A stretch of DNA of 64,000 bases from Sphingopyxis sp. PAMC25046 (GCF_004795895.1 NZ_CP039250.1:2170001-2234000), one strand, 5' to 3'. Counted from the stretch's first letter, positions 1 through 9,091 are shown. The notes: generated by a model from the letters alone, not told the origin. A program made the numbers and translations.

Positions 1-246
1 GGGTCGGACAATTTTCGCGCCAGCAGCATTCTGGGCGTGATGAAGCGCGTCAAGGCGAAAGGGATCGAGGTGATCGTATATGAACCGCTGATCGAGGAGG
101 ATCGGCTGTTCAATTCGCGCGTGATCCGTGACCTGGGTGCCTTCAAGGCCGAAGCCGACGTCATCATCGCGAACCGCGTGACCGATGATCTCGCCGACGT
201 CGCGGACAAGGTTTACAGCCGCGACCTGTTCGGCGCCGATTCCTGA
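1..246 (+). CDS. ugd: UDP-glucose 6-dehydrogenase, C-terminal end (partial)
   Basis: This is the last 81 codons of a gene cut by the window start. The peptide opens with [15 protein letters not shown] and ends with [13 protein letters not shown]. Both stretches closely resemble the C-terminal NAD/substrate domain of Ugd-type UDP-glucose dehydrogenases, which oxidise UDP-glucose to UDP-glucuronate for surface polysaccharides. The active-site cysteine and the N-terminal Rossmann fold lie outside the window, so the substrate (UDP-glucose rather than UDP-ManNAc or GDP-mannose) is inferred from this tail alone. A strong hairpin follows the stop codon. Confidence 0.8.
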   Translation, partial: GSDNFRASSILGVMKRVKAKGIEVIVYEPLIEEDRLFNSRVIRDLGAFKAEADVIIANRVTDDLADVADKVYSRDLFGADS

Positions 247-262
247 TTGTTTCCCCTGACGC

Positions 263-304
263 AACTCGCCGCATCGCCGGGAACTGTCCCGATCTCGGCG
301 AGTT
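263..304. terminator. two-tier hairpin after ugd
   Basis: Perfect 9-base arms AACTCGCCG (263-271) and CGGCGAGTT (296-304) enclose a second perfect stem, CGGGA/TCCCG (278-282 and 287-291). It lies just after the ugd stop and before tamA. There is no U-run after it, so factor-independent termination is uncertain. It could also stabilise the 3' end of the mRNA. Confidence 0.4.
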
Positions 305-378
305 AGCTTGCAATTAGGGGAGAAACGGGTTGCACAGCCATATCTTGCGAGCCACAAGCATGCACCGGTGGCCAGCAG

Positions 379-2718
379 ATGAAACAATCTGAAATTTTTC
401 GCAGATCATGTTGGCGGCCGCACCCACGCATGCGCCGGCTGCTGATCGGCGCCACTTCACTCATCGGTCTCTCCTGGGCGGGCGCCGCGCAGGCGCAGGA
501 TGTCCCGCCGCCGAAGGTGGTGCCGACGCTTGACGCCGATTCGGCCGAGATCGCTGCCCCGTCGTCACCGCCGCCCGAAGCGCAACTGCCCGCCGTCGAG
601 CCGATCATCGAGGATGAGGAGTTCGAAAAATCGATCCCGCCCATCCGCGCCGAAGATGACGCCGAACTCGACCGACCGATCGAATCGATCGCCGAATTCG
701 AGCGGCGCCTGGCGGCCGAAGCGGCCAAGGGCGCGGCGGAGGGCGTCGACGATGCGGAGGCAGCGAGTGCGGAAACCCAACCGCCTCAGGTGGACGGCGT
801 GCCGGTTCCGGCGCTGGCCGACGGCGACGCCGTGGAGGCGATCGGCGACGCGCCGATCAGCGACAGCGAGCTTGCCGCGCCGCTGCCGCCGCTCGAAAAT
901 TTTAACGTCGAGCCGGTCCAGTTCGCCGAGCCCGAAGCCGACAGTGACAACGTCGAGATCGCCTATACGGTGCAGGTCAACGGGCTGAGCGATGCCGACG
1001 ACAGCACCGATGTCGACCTCGCCGACCTGTTCGGCGACCTTTCGGCGCTCTACGACGGCGACGGCAAGGCCGACAATGCGGCGATGATCCGTGCGCGCCT
1101 CTCCGCCGACGGCGAGCTGATGCAGCGCATCCTGGCGTCCGAAGGCTATTATGACGCCATCGTCGATACGCGGATCGACCGCGGGCCGCGCGAGGAGGGG
1201 CAGGAACGCCGGCGCCGGTCGACCACCGCGGTCATCGATGTGAAGCCCGGCAAACGCTATACTTTGGCCGACATCATCATCGATGCCGACCCAACGATCC
1301 CGCCCAATCTGATCGCCGATAATTTCCCGCTGAGCGTCGGCGAGCCGATCGTCGCGCAGCGCATCCAGGGCGCCGAGGCGGCGATCGCGCTCAAGCTACC
1401 TGAGGAAGGCTATCCTTTCGCCAAGGTCGGGCAGCGCGATATATTGCTCGACGGCGCGACCGGCGACGGCGTCTACACGCTGCCCGTCGACATCGGCAAA
1501 CGCTCGCGCTTCGGCGGGATCGAGACCACCGGCGATCTCGCCTTCAATGCCGAACATGTCGAGGTGCTCGCGCGCTTCAAGCGCGGCGACCTCTACGACA
1601 GCCGGATGGTCGACGATCTGCGCCAGGCGCTCGTCGCGACGGGCCTGTTCGCGACCGTCGCCGCCGAACCGCAACCGACCGGCGAAAGCGCGGGCGACGA
1701 TACCGAATATGTGACTATGCTCGTTACCCAACAGGCCGGCCCGCCGCGCACGCTCGCCGCCAGTGCGGGCTATGGCACGGGCGAGGGGATCCGGCTGGAG
1801 GGCAGCTGGACGCACCGCAACCTGCTGCCGCCCGAGGGCGCGCTGACCTTCCGCGGCGTGCTCGGAACGCAGGAGCAGGGGGTCGGCGCGACGCTGCGCC
1901 GCTCGAACGCCGGACGCCGCGACCGCACCCTTGAGCTCGTCACCGAGGTCACGCGCAGCACCTATGACGCGTTCAATGCGATCACGGGTCGCGTCGGCGC
2001 CCGCGTCAGCTATGATTCGACGCCGATCTGGCAGAAGAAATTCACCTATGCTTATGGTGTCGAACTGATCGCGACGCGTGAGGATGATTATGATTTCGCG
2101 ACGGGCGAGCGGTCCTACGACTTCTACACGATCCTGGGGCTGACCGGACAGGTCGGGATGGACCGGACCGACAGCCTGCTCGATCCGACCAAGGGCTTTC
2201 GCATCACCAGCCTGATCCAGCCCGAGGGCTCGCTCGCCGGGCGCTTTTCGCCCTATGCGCGGCTGCGCACCGACATCAGCGGCTATTATCCCGTGACCGA
2301 CAGCATCGTGCTTGCGGGCCGTGTGCGTGTCGGATCGATCGTTGGCGCGGCGCGCGAGCGGTTGGCACCGTCGCGACGCTTTTATGCCGGCGGCGGCGGA
2401 TCGGTGCGCGGTTTCGGCTTTCAGGAGCTGGGCCCCAAAGACCCCAACAACGATCCGATCGGCGGCCGCAGCGTGAACGAGGCGGCGTTCGAGGCGCGCT
2501 ATCGCTTCGGCAATTTCGGTGTCGTCGGTTTCGTCGATGCGGGACAGGTTTATCGCTCGTCGGCACCGACTTTCCAGAACCTGCGCTTCGGCGCCGGGAT
2601 CGGTGCGCGCTATTACACCAATTTCGGCCCGATGCGCTTTGATATCGCGACGCCAATCGGGCGCAAGCCGGGCGAAGCGCGCGTCAGCGTCTATGTCTCG
2701 ATCGGGCAGGCCTTCTGA
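379..2718 (+). CDS. tamA: TamA-like outer membrane assembly protein (BamA/Omp85 family)
   Basis: This 779-residue Omp85-family protein probably inserts or exports outer-membrane proteins together with TamB, encoded directly downstream with a one-base overlap. A signal peptide (about residues 18-39, cut after AQA) is followed by about 170 residues rich in Pro, Ala, Asp and Glu, then POTRA-like sequence (about 215-450) and a C-terminal D15-type beta-barrel. The barrel carries the family's VRGF motif in GGGSVRGFGFQELGP. The protein ends in phenylalanine, as barrel proteins usually do. The ATG at 379 has a weak ribosome site; ATG 430 (MRRLLIG) would give a more normal signal peptide and is a real alternative. 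The acidic N-terminal extension is longer than in enterobacterial TamA. Confidence 0.85.
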   Translation: MKQSEIFRRSCWRPHPRMRRLLIGATSLIGLSWAGAAQAQDVPPPKVVPTLDADSAEIAAPSSPPPEAQLPAVEPIIEDEEFEKSIPPIRAEDDAELDRPIESIAEFERRLAAEAAKGAAEGVDDAEAASAETQPPQVDGVPVPALADGDAVEAIGDAPISDSELAAPLPPLENFNVEPVQFAEPEADSDNVEIAYTVQVNGLSDADDSTDVDLADLFGDLSALYDGDGKADNAAMIRARLSADGELMQRILASEGYYDAIVDTRIDRGPREEGQERRRRSTTAVIDVKPGKRYTLADIIIDADPTIPPNLIADNFPLSVGEPIVAQRIQGAEAAIALKLPEEGYPFAKVGQRDILLDGATGDGVYTLPVDIGKRSRFGGIETTGDLAFNAEHVEVLARFKRGDLYDSRMVDDLRQALVATGLFATVAAEPQPTGESAGDDTEYVTMLVTQQAGPPRTLAASAGYGTGEGIRLEGSWTHRNLLPPEGALTFRGVLGTQEQGVGATLRRSNAGRRDRTLELVTEVTRSTYDAFNAITGRVGARVSYDSTPIWQKKFTYAYGVELIATREDDYDFATGERSYDFYTILGLTGQVGMDRTDSLLDPTKGFRITSLIQPEGSLAGRFSPYARLRTDISGYYPVTDSIVLAGRVRVGSIVGAARERLAPSRRFYAGGGGSVRGFGFQELGPKDPNNDPIGGRSVNEAAFEARYRFGNFGVVGFVDAGQVYRSSAPTFQNLRFGAGIGARYYTNFGPMRFDIATPIGRKPGEARVSVYVSIGQAF

Positions 2719-5700
2719 TGACCGAGGAGGCGCCTCTCGCTACTGATGACTCGGCCCCAGCAAAGCCGCGGTCGTGGCCGATGGCGGTCCTGCGCTGGAC
2801 CGGGCTCGGGCTGCTCGGGCTCGTCCTGCTCTTCGCGTTGTTCCTGATCGGGCTCAACAGCGATGCCGGTCGGCGCTTTGTCGTCACCCAGATCGAGAAA
2901 TATGAATTCGAAAACGGGATGAAGATCGGCATCGGCCGGCTCGACGGCTCGCTCTATGGCCAGATGATCGTCCGCGATTTCACGCTCTCCGATCCGAAGG
3001 GCGTCTTCCTGCGATCGCCCGAGCTTCGCGTTGACTGGCGGCCGATCCGCTATCTCGCGAACCATGTCGATATCCGATCGGCGACGGCACAGACGCTGGT
3101 GATGGAGAAGGTTCCGGCGTTCAAAGCGGTGCCCGATACCGGCGACCCGCTTCTGCCCGATCTCGACATCGACGTCGGGCTGCTCCGCGTCGACCGCTTT
3201 GTCTTCGAGCCGGCCGTGGCCGGTGAGCGACAGGTGGCGGCGCTAAGCGGCAAGGTCGCGATCGCCGATCGCCGCGCGCAGGTCAGCGCCAATGCCGAAA
3301 CGATCAGCGGCGGCGGCGGGCGGGGCGACGCGCTGAAGCTCGTCCTCGATGCAGTACCCGAAGCGAACCGGCTCACGGTCGCGCTCGACCTCACCGCGCC
3401 GCAAGGCGGCGTGCTCGCGGCGATGGGCGGGTTCGAGGAACCGCTGACGGCGAAGCTTGCTGGGCGCGGCGACTGGAAGGTGTGGAACGGCAATCTTACC
3501 GCGAATCTCGGCACCGCGCCGCTCGCGCGCGTTGCGTTGACTGCGCGCGACGGCACCTTTGCCGCCAAAGGCACGGCACAGGCATCGCGGCTGCTGACCG
3601 GGCCGACGGCCGAATTGCTGGGCACTGAAACCGCGATTGACCTCACTGCCCGGCTGCAGGAGCGCAAGGCCGCGGTCGACGGCCGGCTCTCCTCGGACGC
3701 CGCGCAGCTCGGGATCAGCGGCGGGCTCGACCTCGGTACCAACCGCTTCGAGGAATTGCAGCTCGCGGCCAATATATTGAAGCCGGGCGCGATCGCGCCC
3801 GCGGTGCGCGCCAGCGGCCTACGCGCGACGGCGACGCTCGACGGCGAATTCGCGCTGCCGACGGTCGATTACCAGGCGAATGCGAGCCGCCTCGCGGTCA
3901 ACGACATCATCGTCGAGCGGCTGAGCCTCGCGGGCAAGGCGCGCGTCGATGCCGACCAGATCGTGATTCCGGTCGCGGGCCGTGCCGCGCACATTCGCGG
4001 GCTCGACACCGTCGCGGGCGGGACGTTGGTGCAAGTGCGGCTCGATGGCGACCTCGCCTATGCCGACGGCCGCATCCTCAGCGACAATCTGCGCCTGCGC
4101 TCGCCGCGTATCGATGCCAAGGCAATCATCATCGCCGATCTGAACAAGGGCTTCTACACCGGCGCGATCGACGGGCGGATCAACGATTATCGCATCGAAA
4201 GCGTCGGCATCTTCGACATCGACACCGACGCCGACCTCAAGACCGCGCCGCGCGGCGGGTTCGAGATCGTCGGCAATGTCCGGGCACGTTCGACGCGGCT
4301 GTTCAACTCGGGGGTCCGCGATTTCCTCGGCGGCAATGCGACCGCGTCGAGCGCGGTGCGCTATGGCACCGATGGCGTCATCCGCTTCTCGGGCCTCCGC
4401 CTGACCGCGCCGCGCCTGCGCATCACTGGCGGGCAGGGGAGCTATGCGCCGAACGGTCAGATCCGGCTGACCGCGCGCGCGAATTCGACCGACTACGGCC
4501 CGATCGGCGTCCAGCTGGCCGGAACGATCAGCGATCCGCGCGCGGTGGTCACCGCCGACCGCCCGGGCCTCGGCATCGGGCTTGCCAACCTCGTGGCAAA
4601 GATCAACGGCGCGCCGAACGGCTATCGCCTCGCGGCGACCGGCGAGACCGACTATGGACCGCTGTCGGCCGACGTCGTGCTGCTCATGGCGACGGGCCCG
4701 CTAACGATCGACGTCGAACGCGGCGATCTCGCGGGCATCGGGTTCAACGGCCGGCTCGTGCAGAGCGAGGCCGGGCCGTTCACTGGGCAGCTCAACGCAT
4801 CGGGACAGGGGCTGGGCGGACTCGTCCGGCTGAGCGCCGCGGGCGAGTATCAAGCGGCGGCGATCAACGTCCGCGCGAATGATGTCGTGCTTCCCGGGGC
4901 CGCCAATCTCGCGATTGGTTCAGCGATCGTCGATGCCGATGTGACCCTCTATGACCAGCCGCATATCGTCGCCGACATCCAGATCGCCGATACGCAGATC
5001 CGCGACTATGACATCGCCGTCGGACGGGTGAAGATCGACTATCGCAACGGCAGCGGCAAGGCGCAGGCGCTCGTCGAAGGCACCAGCGGCGTCCCCTTCC
5101 GCATTGCCGCGAATGCCGACCTGACGCCCGAACTCTGGCGCGCATCGGTGCAGGGCCGCGCGACAGGTATCAATTTCCGCACGACTTCGCCCGCGCGGAT
5201 CATTCCTGGGGATGACGGATATGAATTGCTGCCGACGACGGTCAATCTCGGCCGGGGCAGCAGCGCGCGCATCGCGGGCCGGTTCGGCGACGGCATCATG
5301 CTTCAGAGCCGGCTCGAGCGCGTCAATATGGCGATCCTCAACGCGGTCTATCCCGACATGGGGCTGGGCGGCCGCGCAACGGGCAGCCTCGATTTCGAGC
5401 AGGCGAATTCCGAAAGCTTCCCCCGCGCCGACGCGCGGCTGACGATCACGGGCTTCACGCGCACCACGGCGGCGTCGGTGAGCCAACCGGTCGACGTCAA
5501 TTTTGCAGGCAAGCTGCTCGCCGATGGCGGCGAGGCACGCGCGGTGATGCGCAAGCGCGGCAGCGTGATCGGGCGGGTGCAAACGTCGCTGCGGCCGCTT
5601 GGGCCCGGCGCGGGCGGCTGGACCGAGCGGCTGATGGCGGCGCCGCTCGGCGGCGGTATCCGCTACAACGGCCCCGCGGACACGCTCTACTCCTTTTTCG

Positions 5701-6950
5701 GTCCCGCCGATCAACATGTTGCAGGGCCGATCGCGGTCGCGGCCGATTTCAGCTGCAGTGTTGCCGACCCATGCCTCAATGGCGTGGTGCGCGGTAAAGA
5801 CATGACCTATGAGAACCAGACTTACGGCACCAAGCTGACGAACATCGTCGTGGGCGGCCGCTTCACGGGCAACCGGCTGGAAATCGAGCAGCTTACAGCA
5901 AAAGCCGGCGACGGCACGGTGGCGGCAAAGGGCTTCGTCAGCCTCGCGTCGGCCGACGGCTATCCGATGAACCTCCAGGCGACGCTCGACAACGCTCGCC
6001 TTGCCCGCAGTGAAAATATCGCCGCGCGCGCGACGGGCAATCTTACGCTCGAAAAGGTCGCGGGGCAGACCGCCTTGCTGTCGGGCAGCCTGCGCCTTCC
6101 CGAAACGCGCTATCGCATCGTGCGCGAGGGCGCGGCGCAGGTGCCCGTGCTGACCGGCGTGCGGCGCAAACCGCCTGCGGGACGCCAGCGGATCAGCGGC
6201 GACGGGCTCGCTGCGGTCGGCGGCAGCCTGTTCGATCTCATTCGCCTCGACATCGCGCTGAAGGCGCCCGACGAAATCTATGTTTCCGGCATGGGGCTGG
6301 AATCCGAATGGAGCGCCGACATCGTGCTGCGCGGAACGACGCAGGCGCCGCAGGTGACCGGCGAAATCGAGCTGGTGCGCGGCACGCTCGGCTTTGCGGG
6401 CCGCTCGTTCGAGCTTCAGGAGGGGAGGGTGACCTTCCCGACCGGCGACGCGTTCGACCCCGCGATCCGCCTGATCGCCAGCGACGAGATCGAAACGGTG
6501 ACGGTGACCGTCAGCGTGACCGGGCGCGCGAGCAATCCGCAGGTCGCTTTCTCTAGCGTTCCCGGCCTGCCGCAGGACGAGATCGTCTCGCGCATCCTGT
6601 TCGGCGATTCGATCACGACGCTGTCGCCGCTGCAGGCGGTGCAACTCGCGGCGTCACTCAATACGCTGAGCAGCGGCGGCGGCGGATTGAGCCCGCTCGG
6701 TGCGCTCCAGTCGGCTACGGGGATCGACCGGCTACGCGTGCTCGGGCCCGATGATACGGTCGGGCGCGGCGCCGCGCTCGCCGCGGGGCAATATATCACC
6801 AAGGACATCTATCTGGAGGTGATCACCGACGCGCGCGGCTATACCGCCACCCAGCTCGAAATCAGCCTGACGCGCGCGCTATCGCTGCTCAGCCAGGCAG
6901 GCGGTTCGGGACAGTCGAACCTCTCCATCCGCTATCGCAAGGATTATTGA
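2718..6950 (+). CDS. tamB: translocation and assembly module protein TamB
   Basis: A 1410-residue AsmA/TamB-superfamily protein. One N-terminal membrane helix (about residues 20-47) anchors it in the inner membrane. A long repetitive beta-rich body follows, expected to span the periplasm as a hydrophobic-groove bridge, and the C-terminal third matches the DUF490/TamB domain (GEIELVRGTLGFAGRSFE, then ILFGDSITTLSPLQAVQLAA). Length and domain order fit TamB. The ATG overlaps the tamA stop by one base, so the two are almost certainly co-translated. Proposed roles in the family are outer-membrane protein assembly and phospholipid transport; the sequence alone does not decide between them. Confidence 0.88.
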   Translation: MTEEAPLATDDSAPAKPRSWPMAVLRWTGLGLLGLVLLFALFLIGLNSDAGRRFVVTQIEKYEFENGMKIGIGRLDGSLYGQMIVRDFTLSDPKGVFLRSPELRVDWRPIRYLANHVDIRSATAQTLVMEKVPAFKAVPDTGDPLLPDLDIDVGLLRVDRFVFEPAVAGERQVAALSGKVAIADRRAQVSANAETISGGGGRGDALKLVLDAVPEANRLTVALDLTAPQGGVLAAMGGFEEPLTAKLAGRGDWKVWNGNLTANLGTAPLARVALTARDGTFAAKGTAQASRLLTGPTAELLGTETAIDLTARLQERKAAVDGRLSSDAAQLGISGGLDLGTNRFEELQLAANILKPGAIAPAVRASGLRATATLDGEFALPTVDYQANASRLAVNDIIVERLSLAGKARVDADQIVIPVAGRAAHIRGLDTVAGGTLVQVRLDGDLAYADGRILSDNLRLRSPRIDAKAIIIADLNKGFYTGAIDGRINDYRIESVGIFDIDTDADLKTAPRGGFEIVGNVRARSTRLFNSGVRDFLGGNATASSAVRYGTDGVIRFSGLRLTAPRLRITGGQGSYAPNGQIRLTARANSTDYGPIGVQLAGTISDPRAVVTADRPGLGIGLANLVAKINGAPNGYRLAATGETDYGPLSADVVLLMATGPLTIDVERGDLAGIGFNGRLVQSEAGPFTGQLNASGQGLGGLVRLSAAGEYQAAAINVRANDVVLPGAANLAIGSAIVDADVTLYDQPHIVADIQIADTQIRDYDIAVGRVKIDYRNGSGKAQALVEGTSGVPFRIAANADLTPELWRASVQGRATGINFRTTSPARIIPGDDGYELLPTTVNLGRGSSARIAGRFGDGIMLQSRLERVNMAILNAVYPDMGLGGRATGSLDFEQANSESFPRADARLTITGFTRTTAASVSQPVDVNFAGKLLADGGEARAVMRKRGSVIGRVQTSLRPLGPGAGGWTERLMAAPLGGGIRYNGPADTLYSFFGPADQHVAGPIAVAADFSCSVADPCLNGVVRGKDMTYENQTYGTKLTNIVVGGRFTGNRLEIEQLTAKAGDGTVAAKGFVSLASADGYPMNLQATLDNARLARSENIAARATGNLTLEKVAGQTALLSGSLRLPETRYRIVREGAAQVPVLTGVRRKPPAGRQRISGDGLAAVGGSLFDLIRLDIALKAPDEIYVSGMGLESEWSADIVLRGTTQAPQVTGEIELVRGTLGFAGRSFELQEGRVTFPTGDAFDPAIRLIASDEIETVTVTVSVTGRASNPQVAFSSVPGLPQDEIVSRILFGDSITTLSPLQAVQLAASLNTLSSGGGGLSPLGALQSATGIDRLRVLGPDDTVGRGAALAAGQYITKDIYLEVITDARGYTATQLEISLTRALSLLSQAGGSGQSNLSIRYRKDY

Positions 6951-7165
6951 TGCGCGTGGCCTTCCTGCTCGTGCCGCTGCTCCTCGTCGCCGCATGCAAG
7001 GATGAGCCCGACTTCGACGCGCGCTACGACAAGGCGGCGAAGGAGATCGAAGCGCGCGCCAAGGCGATGGACGCCGACATCGCCGAATCCGAAAAAGCGG
7101 CCGCGGCTTCGGGCTTGTCAGCGCCCGCAAAGCCCGCTAACCCGCCCCCGTCATCTGGGGAGTAG
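6950..7165 (+). CDS. small predicted lipoprotein
   Basis: This 71-residue product has a short hydrophobic signal and a lipobox, LLLVAAC, with the acylated cysteine near residue 16. A charged helical stretch (KAAKEIEARAKAMDADIAES) and a Pro/Ala-rich tail follow. The ATG overlaps the tamB stop by one base, making it the third gene of the tam operon. I do not recognise a family. The stop codon TAG (7163-7165) lies inside the conserved GGGGAGUAG core of the downstream riboswitch, so the reading frame runs into the aptamer. It could be an accessory lipoprotein of the Tam complex, but that is guesswork. Confidence 0.65.
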   Translation: MRVAFLLVPLLLVAACKDEPDFDARYDKAAKEIEARAKAMDADIAESEKAAAASGLSAPAKPANPPPSSGE

Positions 7166-7260
7166 CCAGCCGCCCTTCGGGGCGGGCCGCCGCGTCAACA
7201 TACTTGGCCGAGAGGTCATGGTGCGGTGGAAGCGGGAGCACCGCTTGGGCGAGACCAATG
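7152..7260 (+). ncRNA. yybP-ykoY manganese riboswitch aptamer
   Basis: The sequence contains the hallmark GGGGAGTAGC (7157-7166), then the AACATACTTGG segment (about 7197-7207), and closes with GCGAGACCAATG (7249-7260). P1 can form from CAU-c-UGG (7152-7158) with CCAAUG (7255-7260). These motifs define the Mn2+-sensing yybP-ykoY class, which is typically found before GDT1/UPF0016 exporters such as the gene that follows. Mn2+ binding would switch on translation or transcription of the exporter. The 5' end overlaps the stop codon of the upstream lipoprotein gene. Confidence 0.9.
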
Positions 7261-7273
7261 GCATCGACCTCCG

Positions 7274-7330
7274 TCCGGGCCGGGCGGCGGGTTCGATGTC
7301 CGTTGGAATCGCAAGCCGCCCGGCCCCGGA
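7274..7330 (+). promoter_or_regulatory. riboswitch expression platform: SD-masking hairpin
   Basis: Twelve-base perfect arms GGGCCGGGCGGC (7277-7288) and GCCGCCCGGCCC (7315-7326) form a very stable stem. After a one-base bulge it can extend with UCC (7274-7276) pairing to GGA (7328-7330), which is part of the GGAG ribosome site of the exporter (ATG 7338). No U-run follows. This fits a translational switch in which the hairpin hides the Shine-Dalgarno sequence until the aptamer folds with Mn2+. Confidence 0.65.
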
Positions 7331-7337
7331 GTAACCC

Positions 7338-7910
7338 ATGGAAGCCCTGTTCACCTCAACCGCGGTCGTCGCGCTCGCTGAAATCGGCGACAAGACGCAG
7401 CTCCTCGCGATACTGCTCGCGACGCGTTTCAGGAGGCCCCTGCCGATCATATTGGGCATATTGGTCGCGACGCTCGCCAATCATGCGCTCGCGGCGCTGC
7501 TCGGCGCGTCCGCAGCCGCCTTTCTCGACAGCCCGGTCTTTCGCTATGCGATCGGCATCTCGTTCATCGCGATGGCGGCTTGGACGCTGATCCCCGACTC
7601 ATTCGATGACGACGAGGCGCCGAAGCCGCGCTTCGGGGCGTTCCTGACCACGCTTGTCGCCTTTTTCCTCGTCGAGATGGGCGACAAGACGCAGGTGGCG
7701 ACGATCGCTCTCGGCGCACAATATCACGACGTCGTCGCGGTCACCGCGGGGACGACGCTCGGCATGATGATTGCCAATGTGCCGGCGATCTTCCTTGGCA
7801 ACGAACTGCTGAAACGCGTAGATTTCGCGAAGGTGCGCCTCGTCGCGGCGGGCCTGTTTTTAGCGATCGGTCTGTGGGTGCTCGCGCAGACCGCGGGCTG
7901 GTTCGGCTAG
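7338..7910 (+). CDS. GDT1/TMEM165 (UPF0016) family manganese exporter
   Basis: A 190-residue membrane protein with the two diagnostic, internally repeated motifs: EIGDKTQ at residues 15-21 and EMGDKTQ at residues 113-119. These lie in two inverted halves of three helices each and form the cation path. Bacterial members (for example MneA) export Mn2+ and guard against manganese toxicity. The yybP-ykoY riboswitch directly upstream independently supports Mn2+ as substrate. The ATG is preceded by GGAG. The 3' end overlaps the convergent galE by four bases. Confidence 0.92.
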   Translation: MEALFTSTAVVALAEIGDKTQLLAILLATRFRRPLPIILGILVATLANHALAALLGASAAAFLDSPVFRYAIGISFIAMAAWTLIPDSFDDDEAPKPRFGAFLTTLVAFFLVEMGDKTQVATIALGAQYHDVVAVTAGTTLGMMIANVPAIFLGNELLKRVDFAKVRLVAAGLFLAIGLWVLAQTAGWFG

Positions 7911-8923
7911 TCCGAGTTGCGCCCCGCGAGCGTGCGTTCGAAATTCCAGCTCGACGTGCACATCGCGTCGAGACCGCGCTCGGCCTTCCAACCCAGTTCG
8001 CGCGCGGCGCGGTCGGGGCTGGCGAAACAGCTTGCGACATCGCCGTCGCGGCGCGGCGCGATGCGATAGGGGATGCTCACGCCGTTCACGCGTTCGAATG
8101 CCTCGACCATATCGAGGACCGAATAGCCCTGACCGGTCCCAAGGTTCCAGATCGACAGCGGCTCTTCGCTCTTTGCAATGGCGCCCAGCGCCGCAACATG
8201 GCCCTCGGCGAGGTCGACGACGTGGATATAGTCGCGCACACCTGTGCCGTCGGGCGTGTCGTAATCGTTGCCGAACACCGACAGTTCGGCGAGCCGCCCG
8301 GCGGCAACGCGGCTGACGAAGGGCATGAGATTGTTCGGAATGCCGTTGGGATTCTCGCCGATCAGCCCGCTGTCGTGCGCGCCGACGGGGTTGAAATAGC
8401 GCAGGATCGCGATGCGCCATTCGGGATCGGCGGCGGCGACATCGGCGAGCATCTCCTCGATCATCAGCTTGGTGCGGCCATAGGGATTGGTCGCGGAAGT
8501 CGGGTGGCTCTCGTCGAGGGGCAGATATTGTGGCTGGCCATAGACGGTCGCACTCGACGAGAAGACGAGTGTCTTGGCCCCGCAATCGGCCATCGCTTCG
8601 AGCAGCGACAGGGTGCCGCGGACGTTGTTGTCGTAATATTTCATGGGCTCGGCGACCGATTCACCAACCGCCTTCAGCCCGGCGAAATGGATCACGGCCT
8701 CGATTGCATGTTCCTGCATCACCCGGCGTAGCGCGTCGCCGTCGCGGATGTCGCCGGTGATCAGCGGGACGGCGTGGCCGGTAATCGCCTCGAGTCGGTC
8801 CATCACGGCGGGGTCGCTGTTCGACAAATTATCGAAGCAGACGACGCGGTGCCCGGCCGACACCAGCGGCACCGCGACATGGCTTCCGATATAGCCGGCG
8901 CCGCCGGTGAGCAGAATATTCAT
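7907..8923 (-). CDS. galE: UDP-glucose 4-epimerase
   Basis: A 338-residue extended SDR enzyme that interconverts UDP-glucose and UDP-galactose. The NAD-binding motif GGAGYIGSHV is at residues 7-16, the catalytic serine is in SSSATVYG near 124, and the catalytic Tyr148/Lys152 pair lies in YGRTK, nearly the numbering of E. coli GalE. Together with ugd at the window start it suggests a neighbourhood concerned with nucleotide sugars for surface polysaccharide. It is transcribed away from the buf operon, sharing a 168-base intergenic region. Confidence 0.92.
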   Translation of the reverse strand: MNILLTGGAGYIGSHVAVPLVSAGHRVVCFDNLSNSDPAVMDRLEAITGHAVPLITGDIRDGDALRRVMQEHAIEAVIHFAGLKAVGESVAEPMKYYDNNVRGTLSLLEAMADCGAKTLVFSSSATVYGQPQYLPLDESHPTSATNPYGRTKLMIEEMLADVAAADPEWRIAILRYFNPVGAHDSGLIGENPNGIPNNLMPFVSRVAAGRLAELSVFGNDYDTPDGTGVRDYIHVVDLAEGHVAALGAIAKSEEPLSIWNLGTGQGYSVLDMVEAFERVNGVSIPYRIAPRRDGDVASCFASPDRAARELGWKAERGLDAMCTSSWNFERTLAGRNSD

Positions 8924-9012
8924 GCCTTGCCTGTCTCCATTCGCGCGTTCTCGTTCGATCCGGGCCTATTCTATCGGAGTTACCCTGCCAAATCATTGCA
9001 TCGCGCCTCGGC

Positions 9013-9038
9013 GTAACTTTCGCACCTTCTCCCGCGAA
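9013..9038 (+). promoter_or_regulatory. candidate SigF-type ECF promoter of the buf operon
   Basis: GTAACT at 9013-9018 and CGAA at 9035-9038 are separated by 16 bases, 54 bases upstream of the bufA ATG. The spacing and both boxes resemble the motif I recall for Caulobacter SigF promoters (GTAACC-N16-CGAA), and the operon itself encodes a SigF-like factor. This suggests autoregulated transcription of the whole operon. Confidence 0.6.
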
Positions 9039-9091
9039 CCCATGACGATGCCATCCTCCGCATCACATATTTTTCTCGAAGGGAGATAATC

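Noticed and set aside
4920..6644. A 574-codon open frame on the minus strand inside tamB
   Set aside because: Its protein is Arg/Ala-rich without recognisable domains and lies wholly opposite a clear TamB coding sequence; it is a by-product of GC-rich codon bias.
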